In this document: positions 1-5,317 of the stretch, piece after piece
Layout of the letters: each line of letters starts with the position of its first letter
Numbering within the stretch: the first letter of the stretch is position 1
Source of the DNA: Actinoplanes liguriensis
GTDB lineage: Bacteria; Actinomycetota; Actinomycetes; Mycobacteriales; Micromonosporaceae
Assembly: GCA_000715855.1 (NCBI GenBank)
Contig: KL571294.1
Coordinates: 16,210 to 21,543, forward strand
Reading direction: 5' to 3'
DNA: 5,334 bases
Program-made: the position numbers and the translations under genes
The notes under the pieces: model-generated
What the model saw: only the letters and a program-made list of their open reading frames with translations
Database searches by the model: none
Told to the model about the DNA's origin: nothing

Positions 1-811
1 TGTAGCGCTGCAGGTACAGGAAGACGCCCACGGTCGGGATCGCGGTGAGCAGCGTGCCGGCGCAGAAGATCCCGAAGTTGGTGTTCCGGTCCGAGCCCTG
101 GACCAGGCCGTAGAGGCCGACCGCGAGGGTCTTCGACGCGCCGTCCCGCAGGAACAGGTTGGCCAGCAGGAACTCGTTGATCGTGCCGATGAACGCGAGC
201 AGCCCGGCGACCGCGATGATCGGCGAGACCAGGGGCAGCAGGATCCGGAAGAAGATCCCGGTGTGCGAGGCGCCGTCCACCGTCGCCGACTCGTCGAGCT
301 CCTTCGGCACCGTGTCGAAGAAGCCCTTCATCAGCCAGGTGTTCACGCCCAGCGCGCCACCGAGGTAGAGCAGGATCATGCCCCACCAGGTGTTGAAGCC
401 GATCCCGGGCCACAGGTCGGTGATCGTCGAGAAGATCAGGAACAGCGCGACCACGGCCAGGAACTGCGGAAACATCTGGATCAAGAGCAAGAACAACAAT
501 CCCGTACGGCGTCCGGAGAACCGCCGGCGGCTGAAGGCGAACGCCGCGAGCGCGGACAGGAAGATCGAGAGCAGGCTGGCCAGCCCGGCAATCATCACCG
601 AGTTGAGGAACCAGTGCGGGAAGTCGGTGTCCTCGAACAGCCGGGTGAAGTTGTCCAGCGACGCGCCGCTCGGGACCAGAGTGCTCGACGACAGCGTGCC
701 CAGCGGGTTGAGCGACGCCGAGAGCACGAACAGGATCGGCCCGAGCGAGAAGAGCACGGCCAGGATGGCGACCAGGTGACGCCAGCCGGTGTCTTTCAGC
801 CACTTGCTCAT
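1..811 (-). CDS. malG: Maltose/maltodextrin ABC transporter permease MalG (3' end cut off)
   Basis: Inner-membrane permease that pairs with MalF to form the maltodextrin channel. I translated it from ATG at 811; 270 codons are present and the frame runs off the left edge with no stop. It begins MSKWLKDTGW and is followed by a first membrane segment (about 12-32). Further hydrophobic segments lie near 70-93, 104-128, 142-160, 196-215 and 250-268, consistent with the six expected of MalG. The EAA loop that docks the ATPase is at about 171-194 (ESATVDGA followed by ILLPL), with the conserved glycine at 180. E. coli MalG has 296 residues; by comparison only about a dozen residues are missing here. 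The ATG overlaps the malF stop as ATGA, and a strong ribosome site (AGGAGGAGGT, minus strand 827-818) lies 6 nt upstream inside malF. The family is certain; the maltose assignment rests on its malE, malF and malR neighbours. Confidence 0.92.
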   Translation of the reverse strand, partial: MSKWLKDTGWRHLVAILAVLFSLGPILFVLSASLNPLGTLSSSTLVPSGASLDNFTRLFEDTDFPHWFLNSVMIAGLASLLSIFLSALAAFAFSRRRFSGRRTGLLFLLLIQMFPQFLAVVALFLIFSTITDLWPGIGFNTWWGMILLYLGGALGVNTWLMKGFFDTVPKELDESATVDGASHTGIFFRILLPLVSPIIAVAGLLAFIGTINEFLLANLFLRDGASKTLAVGLYGLVQGSDRNTNFGIFCAGTLLTAIPTVGVFLYLQRY

Positions 812-2364
812 GAGTAGACCTCCTCCTGCGCTCGGGTGCGCCGGAAGCTCACCGCGGAGACCACGGCCACGATCAGGAAGATGAAGATCGAGATGGCCGC
901 GGCGAAGCCGTACTGCGCCCCGGATCCACCGAAGGCCAGCCGGTACGTGTAGGTGATCAGCAGGTCGGTGGCGCCCGCGTTCGGGTTGTCGGCCGGGAAC
1001 GGGCCACCCTCGGTGGTCAGGTAGATCGCGTTGAAGTTGTTGAAGTTGAACGCGAACGACGAGATCAGCAGCGGGGTCAGCGCGACCAGCAGCAGCGGCA
1101 GCTTGACCGCGCGGAACGCCTGGAACGGGCCCGCGCCGTCCACCTTGGTGGCGTCGGTCAGCTCGGCCGGGATCGCCTGCAGCGCCCCGGTCGCCACCAG
1201 GAACATGTACGGATAGCCGAGCCAGAGCTGGACCAGCAGCACCGCCAGTTGCGCGGTGATCGGCGTGCCCAGCCAGTCGACGTGGATCCCGAGCACGTTG
1301 TTGATCAGGCCGAAGTCGGTGTTGAACATGTCCCGCCAGACCAGCAGCATCGCGAACGACGGCATGGCGTAGGGCAGGACCAGCAGGATCCGGTAGAGCC
1401 CGCGGAACCGCATCCGGGTCGACTGCAGCGCGATCGCGCAGAACATGCCGAGCAGGAACGTGCCGCCGGTCGACCCGATCGCGAACAGGAAGTCCCAGAT
1501 CAGCGTGCCCAGGAACGACGACGCGATGGTGTCGTCGGTGAGCACCCGGGTGAAGTTGGACAGCCCGACATTCACTTTCCAGCCCTGGGCCAGCCGTTCG
1601 CCGTCATCGGCGACGAACGCGCCGATCCCGTCGTCCGCTTTCCACACCTTGCCGGTGGTGGTGTCCTCGATGCTGTCGCCGTCCTCTTCATAGGCACGAA
1701 CAGCTTTTCCCTCGTACGCGCGTGTCAGCCCCGACGATCGGATGGCGCCGGTCGCCGTCGGCACGGCGAAGTCGGTGATCTCCTTGCTGCGCAGGCTCGC
1801 CTGGCCGGCGTTGAGCACGGTCCAGCCCGCCGGCGGGTTCCCGTCGGCCGGCTTCAGCCCGTCCGCGTCACCGATCGACACCTGGCCGGACTTCGGGTCG
1901 GTGATCAGGAACGCCAGCGCGTCGCCCTTGGTGACGATCTTCAGCTGGTACTCGGTGGAGCCGGGCACCCGGGTCACCGAAGCGGTCTGGATGGCGGTGA
2001 TCGCTTCGGACTTGCTGCCCCGGTGACCGTCACCGAAGTTCGTGAACGCCGTGCTCGCCGTGTACAGCACCGGGAAGATCTGGAAAACGACCAGGAAGAT
2101 CGTGCCCGGCACCAGGTACTTCGCCGGGATGTGCCGCGGCGACAGGTAGAGGTAGATCAGCCCGGCCGTGGCCGCGACCAGCAGGCCCAGACCGGCCCAG
2201 TGACCGCCGCCGGCCAGCGGGAACGCAGCCCAGACGGAGGTCGCCACGAGCAGGCCCAGGAGCACGATCTTGATCGCCTGGCTGCCCAGCGTGCTGCTCT
2301 TGTCCATTTTCTCGGGGGCGGGAAGGGCCCGCTCCACAGCGGGCCCTTCGAGCTGCGTCGTCAT
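808..2364 (-). CDS. malF: Maltose/maltodextrin ABC transporter permease MalF
   Basis: Channel-forming permease, partner of MalG. The 518-residue product closely matches E. coli MalF (514) in length and plan. Hydrophobic segments lie near 31-50, 55-75 and 83-105; then comes a large extracytoplasmic domain (about 108-280), followed by segments near 283-313, 322-345, 371-393, 424-445 and 484-507. The domain sits where the E. coli P2 loop contacts MalE. The EAA loop is at 401-425 (DATKVDGA then KLPLL, glycine 410). The start ATG overlaps the malE stop as TAATG and has no clear Shine-Dalgarno sequence, so translation is probably coupled to malE. An in-frame ATG at 2307 (Met20, before DKSSTLGSQA) would give 499 residues and would leave a perfect hairpin in the malE-malF gap. 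Neither start has a good ribosome site. Family assignment is firm; the start is uncertain. Confidence 0.93.
   Translation of the reverse strand: MTTQLEGPAVERALPAPEKMDKSSTLGSQAIKIVLLGLLVATSVWAAFPLAGGGHWAGLGLLVAATAGLIYLYLSPRHIPAKYLVPGTIFLVVFQIFPVLYTASTAFTNFGDGHRGSKSEAITAIQTASVTRVPGSTEYQLKIVTKGDALAFLITDPKSGQVSIGDADGLKPADGNPPAGWTVLNAGQASLRSKEITDFAVPTATGAIRSSGLTRAYEGKAVRAYEEDGDSIEDTTTGKVWKADDGIGAFVADDGERLAQGWKVNVGLSNFTRVLTDDTIASSFLGTLIWDFLFAIGSTGGTFLLGMFCAIALQSTRMRFRGLYRILLVLPYAMPSFAMLLVWRDMFNTDFGLINNVLGIHVDWLGTPITAQLAVLLVQLWLGYPYMFLVATGALQAIPAELTDATKVDGAGPFQAFRAVKLPLLLVALTPLLISSFAFNFNNFNAIYLTTEGGPFPADNPNAGATDLLITYTYRLAFGGSGAQYGFAAAISIFIFLIVAVVSAVSFRRTRAQEEVYS
818..827 (-). promoter_or_regulatory. 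Strong ribosome binding site of malG inside malF
   Basis: Minus-strand AGGAGGAGGT lies within the last codons of malF and ends 6 nt before the malG ATG. This is a near-ideal Shine-Dalgarno sequence. It supports the 811 start and contrasts with malF, which has none visible. MalG can therefore initiate strongly even though its start overlaps the malF stop. Confidence 0.85.
2322..2349 (-). repeat. Perfect 12-bp inverted repeat (hairpin) at the malE-malF junction
   Basis: Arms 2322-2333 (GAAGGGCCCGCT) and 2338-2349 (AGCGGGCCCTTC) are exact reverse complements separated by 4 nt. In the mRNA the stem begins 15 nt after the malF start codon begins and covers codons 6 to about 15 (EGPAVERALP). Nine of 12 pairs are G-C. 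No U-run follows, so it is not a classical intrinsic terminator. In E. coli, REP hairpins between malE and malF stabilise upstream malE mRNA; a similar role in lowering permease output relative to MalE is my inference. If malF really starts at 2307 the hairpin is intergenic. Confidence 0.85.
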
Positions 2365-3617
2365 TACTTGGTGATCGCGGCCGAGATGGTCTTGGTCGCG
2401 GCGTCGACCGTCGACTTGGCGTCGGCGCCACCGATGACGGCGGCCTCGGCCTTGCCGAACGGCTCCCAGATCGCGGCCATCTCGGGGATCGCCGGCAGCG
2501 GGATGGCGTTCTTACCGGCCTCGGCCCACTTCGCCACGTCCGGGTCGGACGCCTTGACCTGGTCCAGGGCGCTGGTCAGCGCCGGCGGGCGCGGGTCGGC
2601 CTGGTAGAGCGCGACCGCCAGTTCCGGGGTGGTCACGTAGTTGGTGACGAACTCCTGCGCGAGCGCCTTGTTCTTGCCCTTCGACGCGACGTAGAACGTC
2701 TGCACGCCCAGGAACGGGGTGGCCTCCTTGCCGCCCTTGAACGGCGGGACGGCGGTGATGTCGTACTTGATGCCGGCCTTCTTGGCGTCCGCGGTCGCCC
2801 ACGGGCCGGAGACCAGGAAGGCGCACTTCTTGCCGGTGAAGGTGGCGACCGAGTTGTCCGGGCCGATCGAGCGCTTCAGGGCGCCGTCACCTTTCTCACC
2901 CAGCGCGCGCAGCTTCTCGAACGCGGCGACCGAACCCGGCTTGCCGACACCCAGGTCCTTGGCGTCGTAGTCGCCGCTCGCGGTGGTGCCGAACAGGTAA
3001 CCGCCGGCCGAGGCGTACAGCGGGTACGCGTGGTAGGCGTCGCCGGTCGGGCCGGACTGCAGGCAGAGGACCTCCGAGGCCTTCTTCGCCGCGACCAGCT
3101 TCTTGCCCTGCGCGACCAGGTCCTCCATGGTGGCCGGCGCGTCCGGGGCGAGGTCGGTGTTGCGGATCAGGCCGATGTTCTCGGTCGCGTACGGCACGCC
3201 GTACGTCTGGCTGTTGAAGGTGACCGCCTTCAGGGCGCCCGCCTGCAGGCCGGTCTTCTGCGCGTCGGTCAGCTGCACCGGGTCGATCGCGCCGTTCTGC
3301 ACCAGGTTGCCGATCCAGTCGTGCGCGCCGACCATCACGTCCGGGCCGCTGCCCTGCTGGGAGGCGGTGAGGAAGGTGGTCTGCTGGTCCTTCGAGATCG
3401 CCTGGATCTTGACGGTGACGCCGTTCTCCTGGCCGAACTTGTCGGCGAACGGCTTGAGGGCGGCGGAACGCTTGTCGTCGGCCCAGATCACCAGCTCGCC
3501 ACCGGCCTTCTCGGCGGACGGCGTGCTGCTGGGCGTCTCTTTGCTGTCGCCACAGGCTGCTGCGCCGACCAGGCAGAGCATGCTTGCCGCGATGACTCCC
3601 GCGGTGCGAATGCGCAT
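2364..3617 (-). CDS. malE: Maltose/maltodextrin-binding lipoprotein MalE
   Basis: Extracytoplasmic solute-binding protein that delivers maltodextrin to MalF/MalG. I chose ATG at 3617 (417 residues) over the longer open frame from 3695. It has a ribosome site (GGGAG, 7 nt spacing) and begins with a classical lipoprotein signal: MRIRT, a hydrophobic core, then GAAAC with lipidation cysteine 22. A Ser/Thr/Glu-rich linker (about 24-37) follows. Stretches alignable by eye to E. coli MBP include GPDVMVGAHD (91-100), ENIGLIRNTDL (146-156), YDAKDLGV (217-224), SGPWA (270-274), PPFKGG (291-296), PFLGV (301-305) and PAIPEMAAIW (375-384). W273 and W384 correspond to the MBP sugar-stacking W230 and W340. 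Two cysteines remain in the mature part (185, 265). It is the first gene of the malEFG operon, its stop overlaps the malF ATG, and it is probably repressed by MalR. Confidence 0.94.
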   Translation of the reverse strand: MRIRTAGVIAASMLCLVGAAACGDSKETPSSTPSAEKAGGELVIWADDKRSAALKPFADKFGQENGVTVKIQAISKDQQTTFLTASQQGSGPDVMVGAHDWIGNLVQNGAIDPVQLTDAQKTGLQAGALKAVTFNSQTYGVPYATENIGLIRNTDLAPDAPATMEDLVAQGKKLVAAKKASEVLCLQSGPTGDAYHAYPLYASAGGYLFGTTASGDYDAKDLGVGKPGSVAAFEKLRALGEKGDGALKRSIGPDNSVATFTGKKCAFLVSGPWATADAKKAGIKYDITAVPPFKGGKEATPFLGVQTFYVASKGKNKALAQEFVTNYVTTPELAVALYQADPRPPALTSALDQVKASDPDVAKWAEAGKNAIPLPAIPEMAAIWEPFGKAEAAVIGGADAKSTVDAATKTISAAITK

Positions 3618-3624
3618 GGTGAAG

Positions 3625-3629
3625 CTCCC
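3625..3629 (-). promoter_or_regulatory. malE ribosome binding site
   Basis: Minus-strand GGGAG with 7 nt to the ATG at 3617. It decides the start in favour of the lipoprotein signal peptide. The upstream extension to 3695 would add 26 polar, non-signal residues before the MRIRT start. Confidence 0.8.
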
Positions 3630-3666
3630 GTTCTTATACGGATTTCGCGCTTTAAAAGGGATGACC

Positions 3667-3692
3667 TGGGCGCGGACATGACGCGGCGCCCA
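3667..3692 (-). repeat. Stem-loop in the probable malE mRNA leader
   Basis: TGGGCGC (3667-3673) and GCGCCCA (3686-3692) are exact reverse complements with a 12-nt loop. The structure lies about 50 nt upstream of the malE start, between the operator region and the ribosome site. It may be a leader hairpin that stabilises the 5' end. A chance 7-bp repeat in G+C-rich DNA is also possible. Confidence 0.45.
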
Positions 3693-3725
3693 CAAGATCG
3701 GTAAGGTGTCGTCCTTGTTGCGGGG

Positions 3726-3749
3726 ACGTTAGCAAGCTCTTGCAGTCAA
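3726..3749 (-). promoter_or_regulatory. Possible malE promoter elements
   Basis: On the minus strand TTGACT (3749-3744) resembles a -35 box and TAACGT (3731-3726) fits the TAnnnT -10 pattern. The spacer between them is only 12 bp, too short for an ordinary housekeeping promoter, so they probably do not both belong to one promoter. If TAACGT is the true -10, the mRNA leader is roughly 100 nt. The GCAAG-N2-CTTGC palindrome lies exactly between the two elements, a position suited to repression. Confidence 0.3.
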
Positions 3750-3764
3750 TGGAAGGGCTTGCAG
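3732..3764. promoter_or_regulatory. Putative MalR operator: two CTTGCAG motifs and a palindrome
   Basis: CTTGCAG occurs at 3739-3745 and again at 3758-3764, 19 bp apart in the same orientation. The first copy is half of the palindrome GCAAG-CT-CTTGC (3732-3743). CTTGCAG-type repeats are the recognition motif reported for the Streptomyces MalR/Reg1 regulator at maltose and amylase promoters. The site lies between divergent malE and malR, just upstream of the proposed malR -35, so one bound repressor could affect both genes. Binding by this MalR is inferred. Confidence 0.7.
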
Positions 3765-3768
3765 GGCG

Positions 3769-3796
3769 CTGACCGGAAACGGCGCGGCACTACAGT
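3769..3796 (+). promoter_or_regulatory. malR promoter, apparently giving a leaderless mRNA
   Basis: TACAGT (3791-3796) matches the actinobacterial TAnnnT -10 element. Its last base is 7 nt before the A of the malR ATG, so that A falls at the expected +1. CTGACC (3769-3774) is a partial -35 with a 16-bp spacer. No Shine-Dalgarno sequence precedes the ATG, which fits leaderless initiation, common in actinobacteria. Confidence 0.65.
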
Positions 3797-3802
3797 GGCA
3801 CC

Positions 3803-4843
3803 ATGCGTGCACGGATGGCGGACATCGCCCGTCAAGCCCAGGTCAGCGAGGCGACGGTCTCTCGCGTCATCAACGATCGCCCCGGTGTCTCCCCGGAAAC
3901 CAGGCAGGCGGTCCTCACCGCCCTCGACGTGCTCGGCTACGAGCGCCCCGAGCGGCTGCGCAAACGCAGCGCCGGCCTGGTCGGCCTGGTCGTGCCCGAG
4001 CTCGACAACCCGATCTTCCCCGCGTTCGCGCAGGTCATCGAGTCGACACTGGCCCAGCAGGGGTACACGCCGGTGCTCTGCACCCAATCCCCCGGCGGCG
4101 TCACCGAAGACGAATACGTGGAAATGCTCCTCGACCGCCAGGTCTCCGGCATCGTCTTCGTCTCCGGCCTGCACGCCGACACCACCATGGACACCGAGCG
4201 CTACCACCGGCTGATCGCCCGGCCGCTCCCGATCGTCCTGGTCAACGGGCACACCGACGGCATCGACGCCCCGTTCGTCTCCTGCGACGAGCAGCTCGCC
4301 GGCGACCTCGCCGTCGCACACCTGGCCTCCCTCGGCCACCGCCGCATCGGCATGATCTCCGGCCCGCACCGGTTCAGCCCCGTCCAGCGCAAACTCGCCG
4401 GCTACCGGATCGCCGTCCAGCGCGAGCTCGGCGTCCCCGCCTCCGAGGTGGACGACCTGGTCGACCTGACCCTCTTCGGCGTCGAAGGCGGCGAAGTCGC
4501 CGCTGAACGACTACTGAACAAGGGCGTCACCGGCATCATCTGCGGCTCCGACCTGATGGCCCTCGGCGCGATCCGGGCCGCCCGCCGCCGCGGCATGAGC
4601 GTGCCCGGCGACGTGTCGATCATCGGCTTCGACGACTCCCCGCTGATGGCGTTCACCGACCCGCCCCTGACCACCCTGCGCCAGCCCGTCGCGGCGATGG
4701 CCGTCGCCGCGGTCCGATCCCTGGTGGACGACATCAACGGGCACGGTTCACCCAGGTCGGAGTACCTTTTCCGGCCCGAGCTGGTGGTGCGCAGCTCCAC
4801 CGCGATGGCCCCGGCCCGGCGCGCCCTCACCGCCACCTCCTGA
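3803..4843 (+). CDS. malR: LacI-family maltose operon regulator MalR
   Basis: Sugar-responsive DNA-binding repressor, 346 residues, typical of the LacI family. The N-terminal helix-turn-helix (about 5-34) contains MADIARQAQVSEATVSRVIN, with recognition helix EATVSRVIN, then DRPGVSPETR. A hinge-like stretch follows (about 50-60, GYERPERLRKR), and from about 63 (GLVGLVVPELDNPIFP) a periplasmic-binding-protein-like effector domain. Late family signatures are ICGSDLMALGAIRAARRRG, VPGDVSIIGFDDSP and LTTLRQP. The wording around VLTALDVLGYERP and TPVLCTQ resembles Streptomyces MalR as I remember it. It is divergent from malEFG, which supports local regulation. ATG 3803 fits the -10 spacing for a leaderless transcript; ATG 3815 (Met5) would also preserve the DNA-binding domain. 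The effector is probably maltose or maltodextrin but cannot be read from the sequence. Confidence 0.92.
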   Translation: MRARMADIARQAQVSEATVSRVINDRPGVSPETRQAVLTALDVLGYERPERLRKRSAGLVGLVVPELDNPIFPAFAQVIESTLAQQGYTPVLCTQSPGGVTEDEYVEMLLDRQVSGIVFVSGLHADTTMDTERYHRLIARPLPIVLVNGHTDGIDAPFVSCDEQLAGDLAVAHLASLGHRRIGMISGPHRFSPVQRKLAGYRIAVQRELGVPASEVDDLVDLTLFGVEGGEVAAERLLNKGVTGIICGSDLMALGAIRAARRRGMSVPGDVSIIGFDDSPLMAFTDPPLTTLRQPVAAMAVAAVRSLVDDINGHGSPRSEYLFRPELVVRSSTAMAPARRALTATS

Positions 4844-4904
4844 CCCTCCCCCCAGCGGCCCGCCAGCTCTTTTCCGGCGCCGCCGTCACCCCCCGCCACC
4901 CCCT

Positions 4905-4920
4905 AACGGACTGCGTTTTT
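4905..4920 (+). terminator. Weak terminator-like hairpin after malR
   Basis: AACG-GACTG-CGTT is followed by TTT, 61 bases after the malR stop. The stem is only 4 bp, too weak to be convincing alone. It is noted because it is the only hairpin next to a T-run downstream of malR. Confidence 0.2.
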
Positions 4921-4943
4921 CCTGGTCAAGCGCCTGCCCCGAG

Positions 4944-4987
4944 CGCAGCAGCACGCCCCCTGGCCGACAGCTCCTGGCCCTGCTGCG
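4944..4987. repeat. 8-bp inverted repeat with an inner GGCC stem
   Basis: CGCAGCAG (4944-4951) and CTGCTGCG (4980-4987) are exact reverse complements. Between them GGCC (4962-4965) can pair with GGCC (4976-4979), which directly abuts the right arm, giving a branched or bulged stem. CCTGGCC also recurs at 4959-4965 and 4973-4979. It may serve as a T-run-less terminator for malR, but no function is proven. Confidence 0.4.
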
Positions 4988-5004
4988 TCAGCGTTTGAAG
5001 AAAG

Positions 5005-5022
5005 TTGCTGCAATTTCTTGCA
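5005..5022. promoter_or_regulatory. Second TTGCA-type operator-like cluster
   Basis: The odd palindrome TTGC-T-GCAA (5005-5013) overlaps the inverted repeat TGCAA-N4-TTGCA (5009-5022), giving three closely packed TTGC/GCAA half-sites. CTTGCA recurs at 5017-5022. This is the same half-site vocabulary as the malE-malR operator, so a MalR site is plausible. The nearest gene on the left is malR, reading toward the site, so the controlled gene probably lies beyond the right edge. Another half-site, CTTGCAA, is at 5177-5183. Confidence 0.5.
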
Positions 5023-5044
5023 CGATCTGCGAGACAAATACGCT
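5018..5044 (+). promoter_or_regulatory. Possible plus-strand promoter overlapping the TTGCA cluster
   Basis: TTGCAC (5018-5023) could act as a -35 and TACGCT (5039-5044, fits TAnnnT) as a -10, with a short 15-bp spacer. The -35 overlaps the operator-like repeat, as expected for a repressed promoter. The match is weak and no gene start follows within the window. Confidence 0.25.
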
Positions 5045-5081
5045 CAGGTGCTCGGGAGAGCGTGTTCTTGGACTCCTTCGC

Positions 5082-5098
5082 GCGGGGAGCGTCCTCGC
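5082..5098 (+). repeat. Small hairpin in the right intergenic region
   Basis: GCGGGGA (5082-5088) pairs with TCCTCGC (5092-5098) around a 3-nt loop. Six Watson-Crick pairs and one G-U pair form if transcribed rightward. It would sit in the leader of the hypothetical rightward transcript. A chance origin cannot be excluded. Confidence 0.3.
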
Positions 5099-5258
5099 AG
5101 GCTGAGCCGGTCTGTGCGCAAGGATTCCGGGATAAGCCGACGTTTCCGGTCAGCAACCGCAAGAGCATGCGCCCCACTTGCAACGCCAGATAACCACGGC
5201 CACTCCCACACATCACTCTTCGCAACTTTCCCTGTGTGACCCGCGCCACCCCAACAGC

Positions 5259-5272
5259 GTTAACCGGTTAAC
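5259..5272. promoter_or_regulatory. Perfect 14-bp palindrome, LacI-family operator type
   Basis: GTTAACCGGTTAAC is identical to its own reverse complement, with a central CG inside AACCGGTT. LacI/GalR-family operators are typically even palindromes with a central CG flanked by AA and TT, so this looks like such an operator. It differs from the CTTGCAG motif next to malR, which suggests a second regulator. The regulator and target are not visible. Confidence 0.55.
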
Positions 5273-5317
5273 CCAAACCCACCCAGCCCCCAGCCCACCG
5301 AGCTGGCAGCCACGGTC

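Larger units (their letters stand above)
4844..5317. other. Intergenic region with no credible gene
   Basis: After the malR stop there are about 470 bases in which I find no convincing coding sequence on either strand. A minus-strand open frame (4926-5249) starts with GTG, lacks a ribosome site and has an unusual composition, so I regard it as spurious. G+C falls to half in 5001-5060 (30 of 60 by hand count), well below the flanking genes. The region holds a weak terminator-like hairpin, a larger inverted repeat, a TTGCA-type operator-like cluster, a small hairpin and a perfect LacI-type palindrome. The likeliest reading is malR termination followed by the control region of a gene beyond the right edge. 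Confidence 0.7.

Noticed and set aside
263..817. A 184-codon plus-strand open frame antisense to malG
   Set aside because: Low-complexity Glu/Arg/Gln-rich translation expected from the antisense frame of a G+C-rich permease gene; no ribosome site or family resemblance.
1249..2607. A 452-codon plus-strand open frame antisense to malF and the end of malE
   Set aside because: Its product is rich in Arg, Asp, Gln and His with no recognisable domain, which is typical of the shadow frame opposite a G+C-rich gene. The minus-strand proteins here are clearly real.
3618..3695. N-terminal extension of malE to 3695
   Set aside because: It would place 26 non-signal residues before a textbook lipoprotein signal peptide, and the ATG at 3617 has a well-spaced ribosome site.
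3030..3704. A 224-codon plus-strand open frame antisense to malE
   Set aside because: Arg/Leu/Gly/Val-rich shadow translation; malE on the other strand has a signal peptide and strong family similarity.
5041..5100. Possible tRNA or small structured RNA suggested by short stems such as GCTC-GGGA-GAGC
   Set aside because: No cloverleaf, anticodon arm or conserved T-loop could be assembled; the stems are 4-7 bp and compete with each other.
4926..5249. A 107-codon minus-strand open frame in the right intergenic region
   Set aside because: GTG start without a ribosome site, cysteine- and serine-rich with no recognisable family, and it runs through the operator-like repeats and hairpins.
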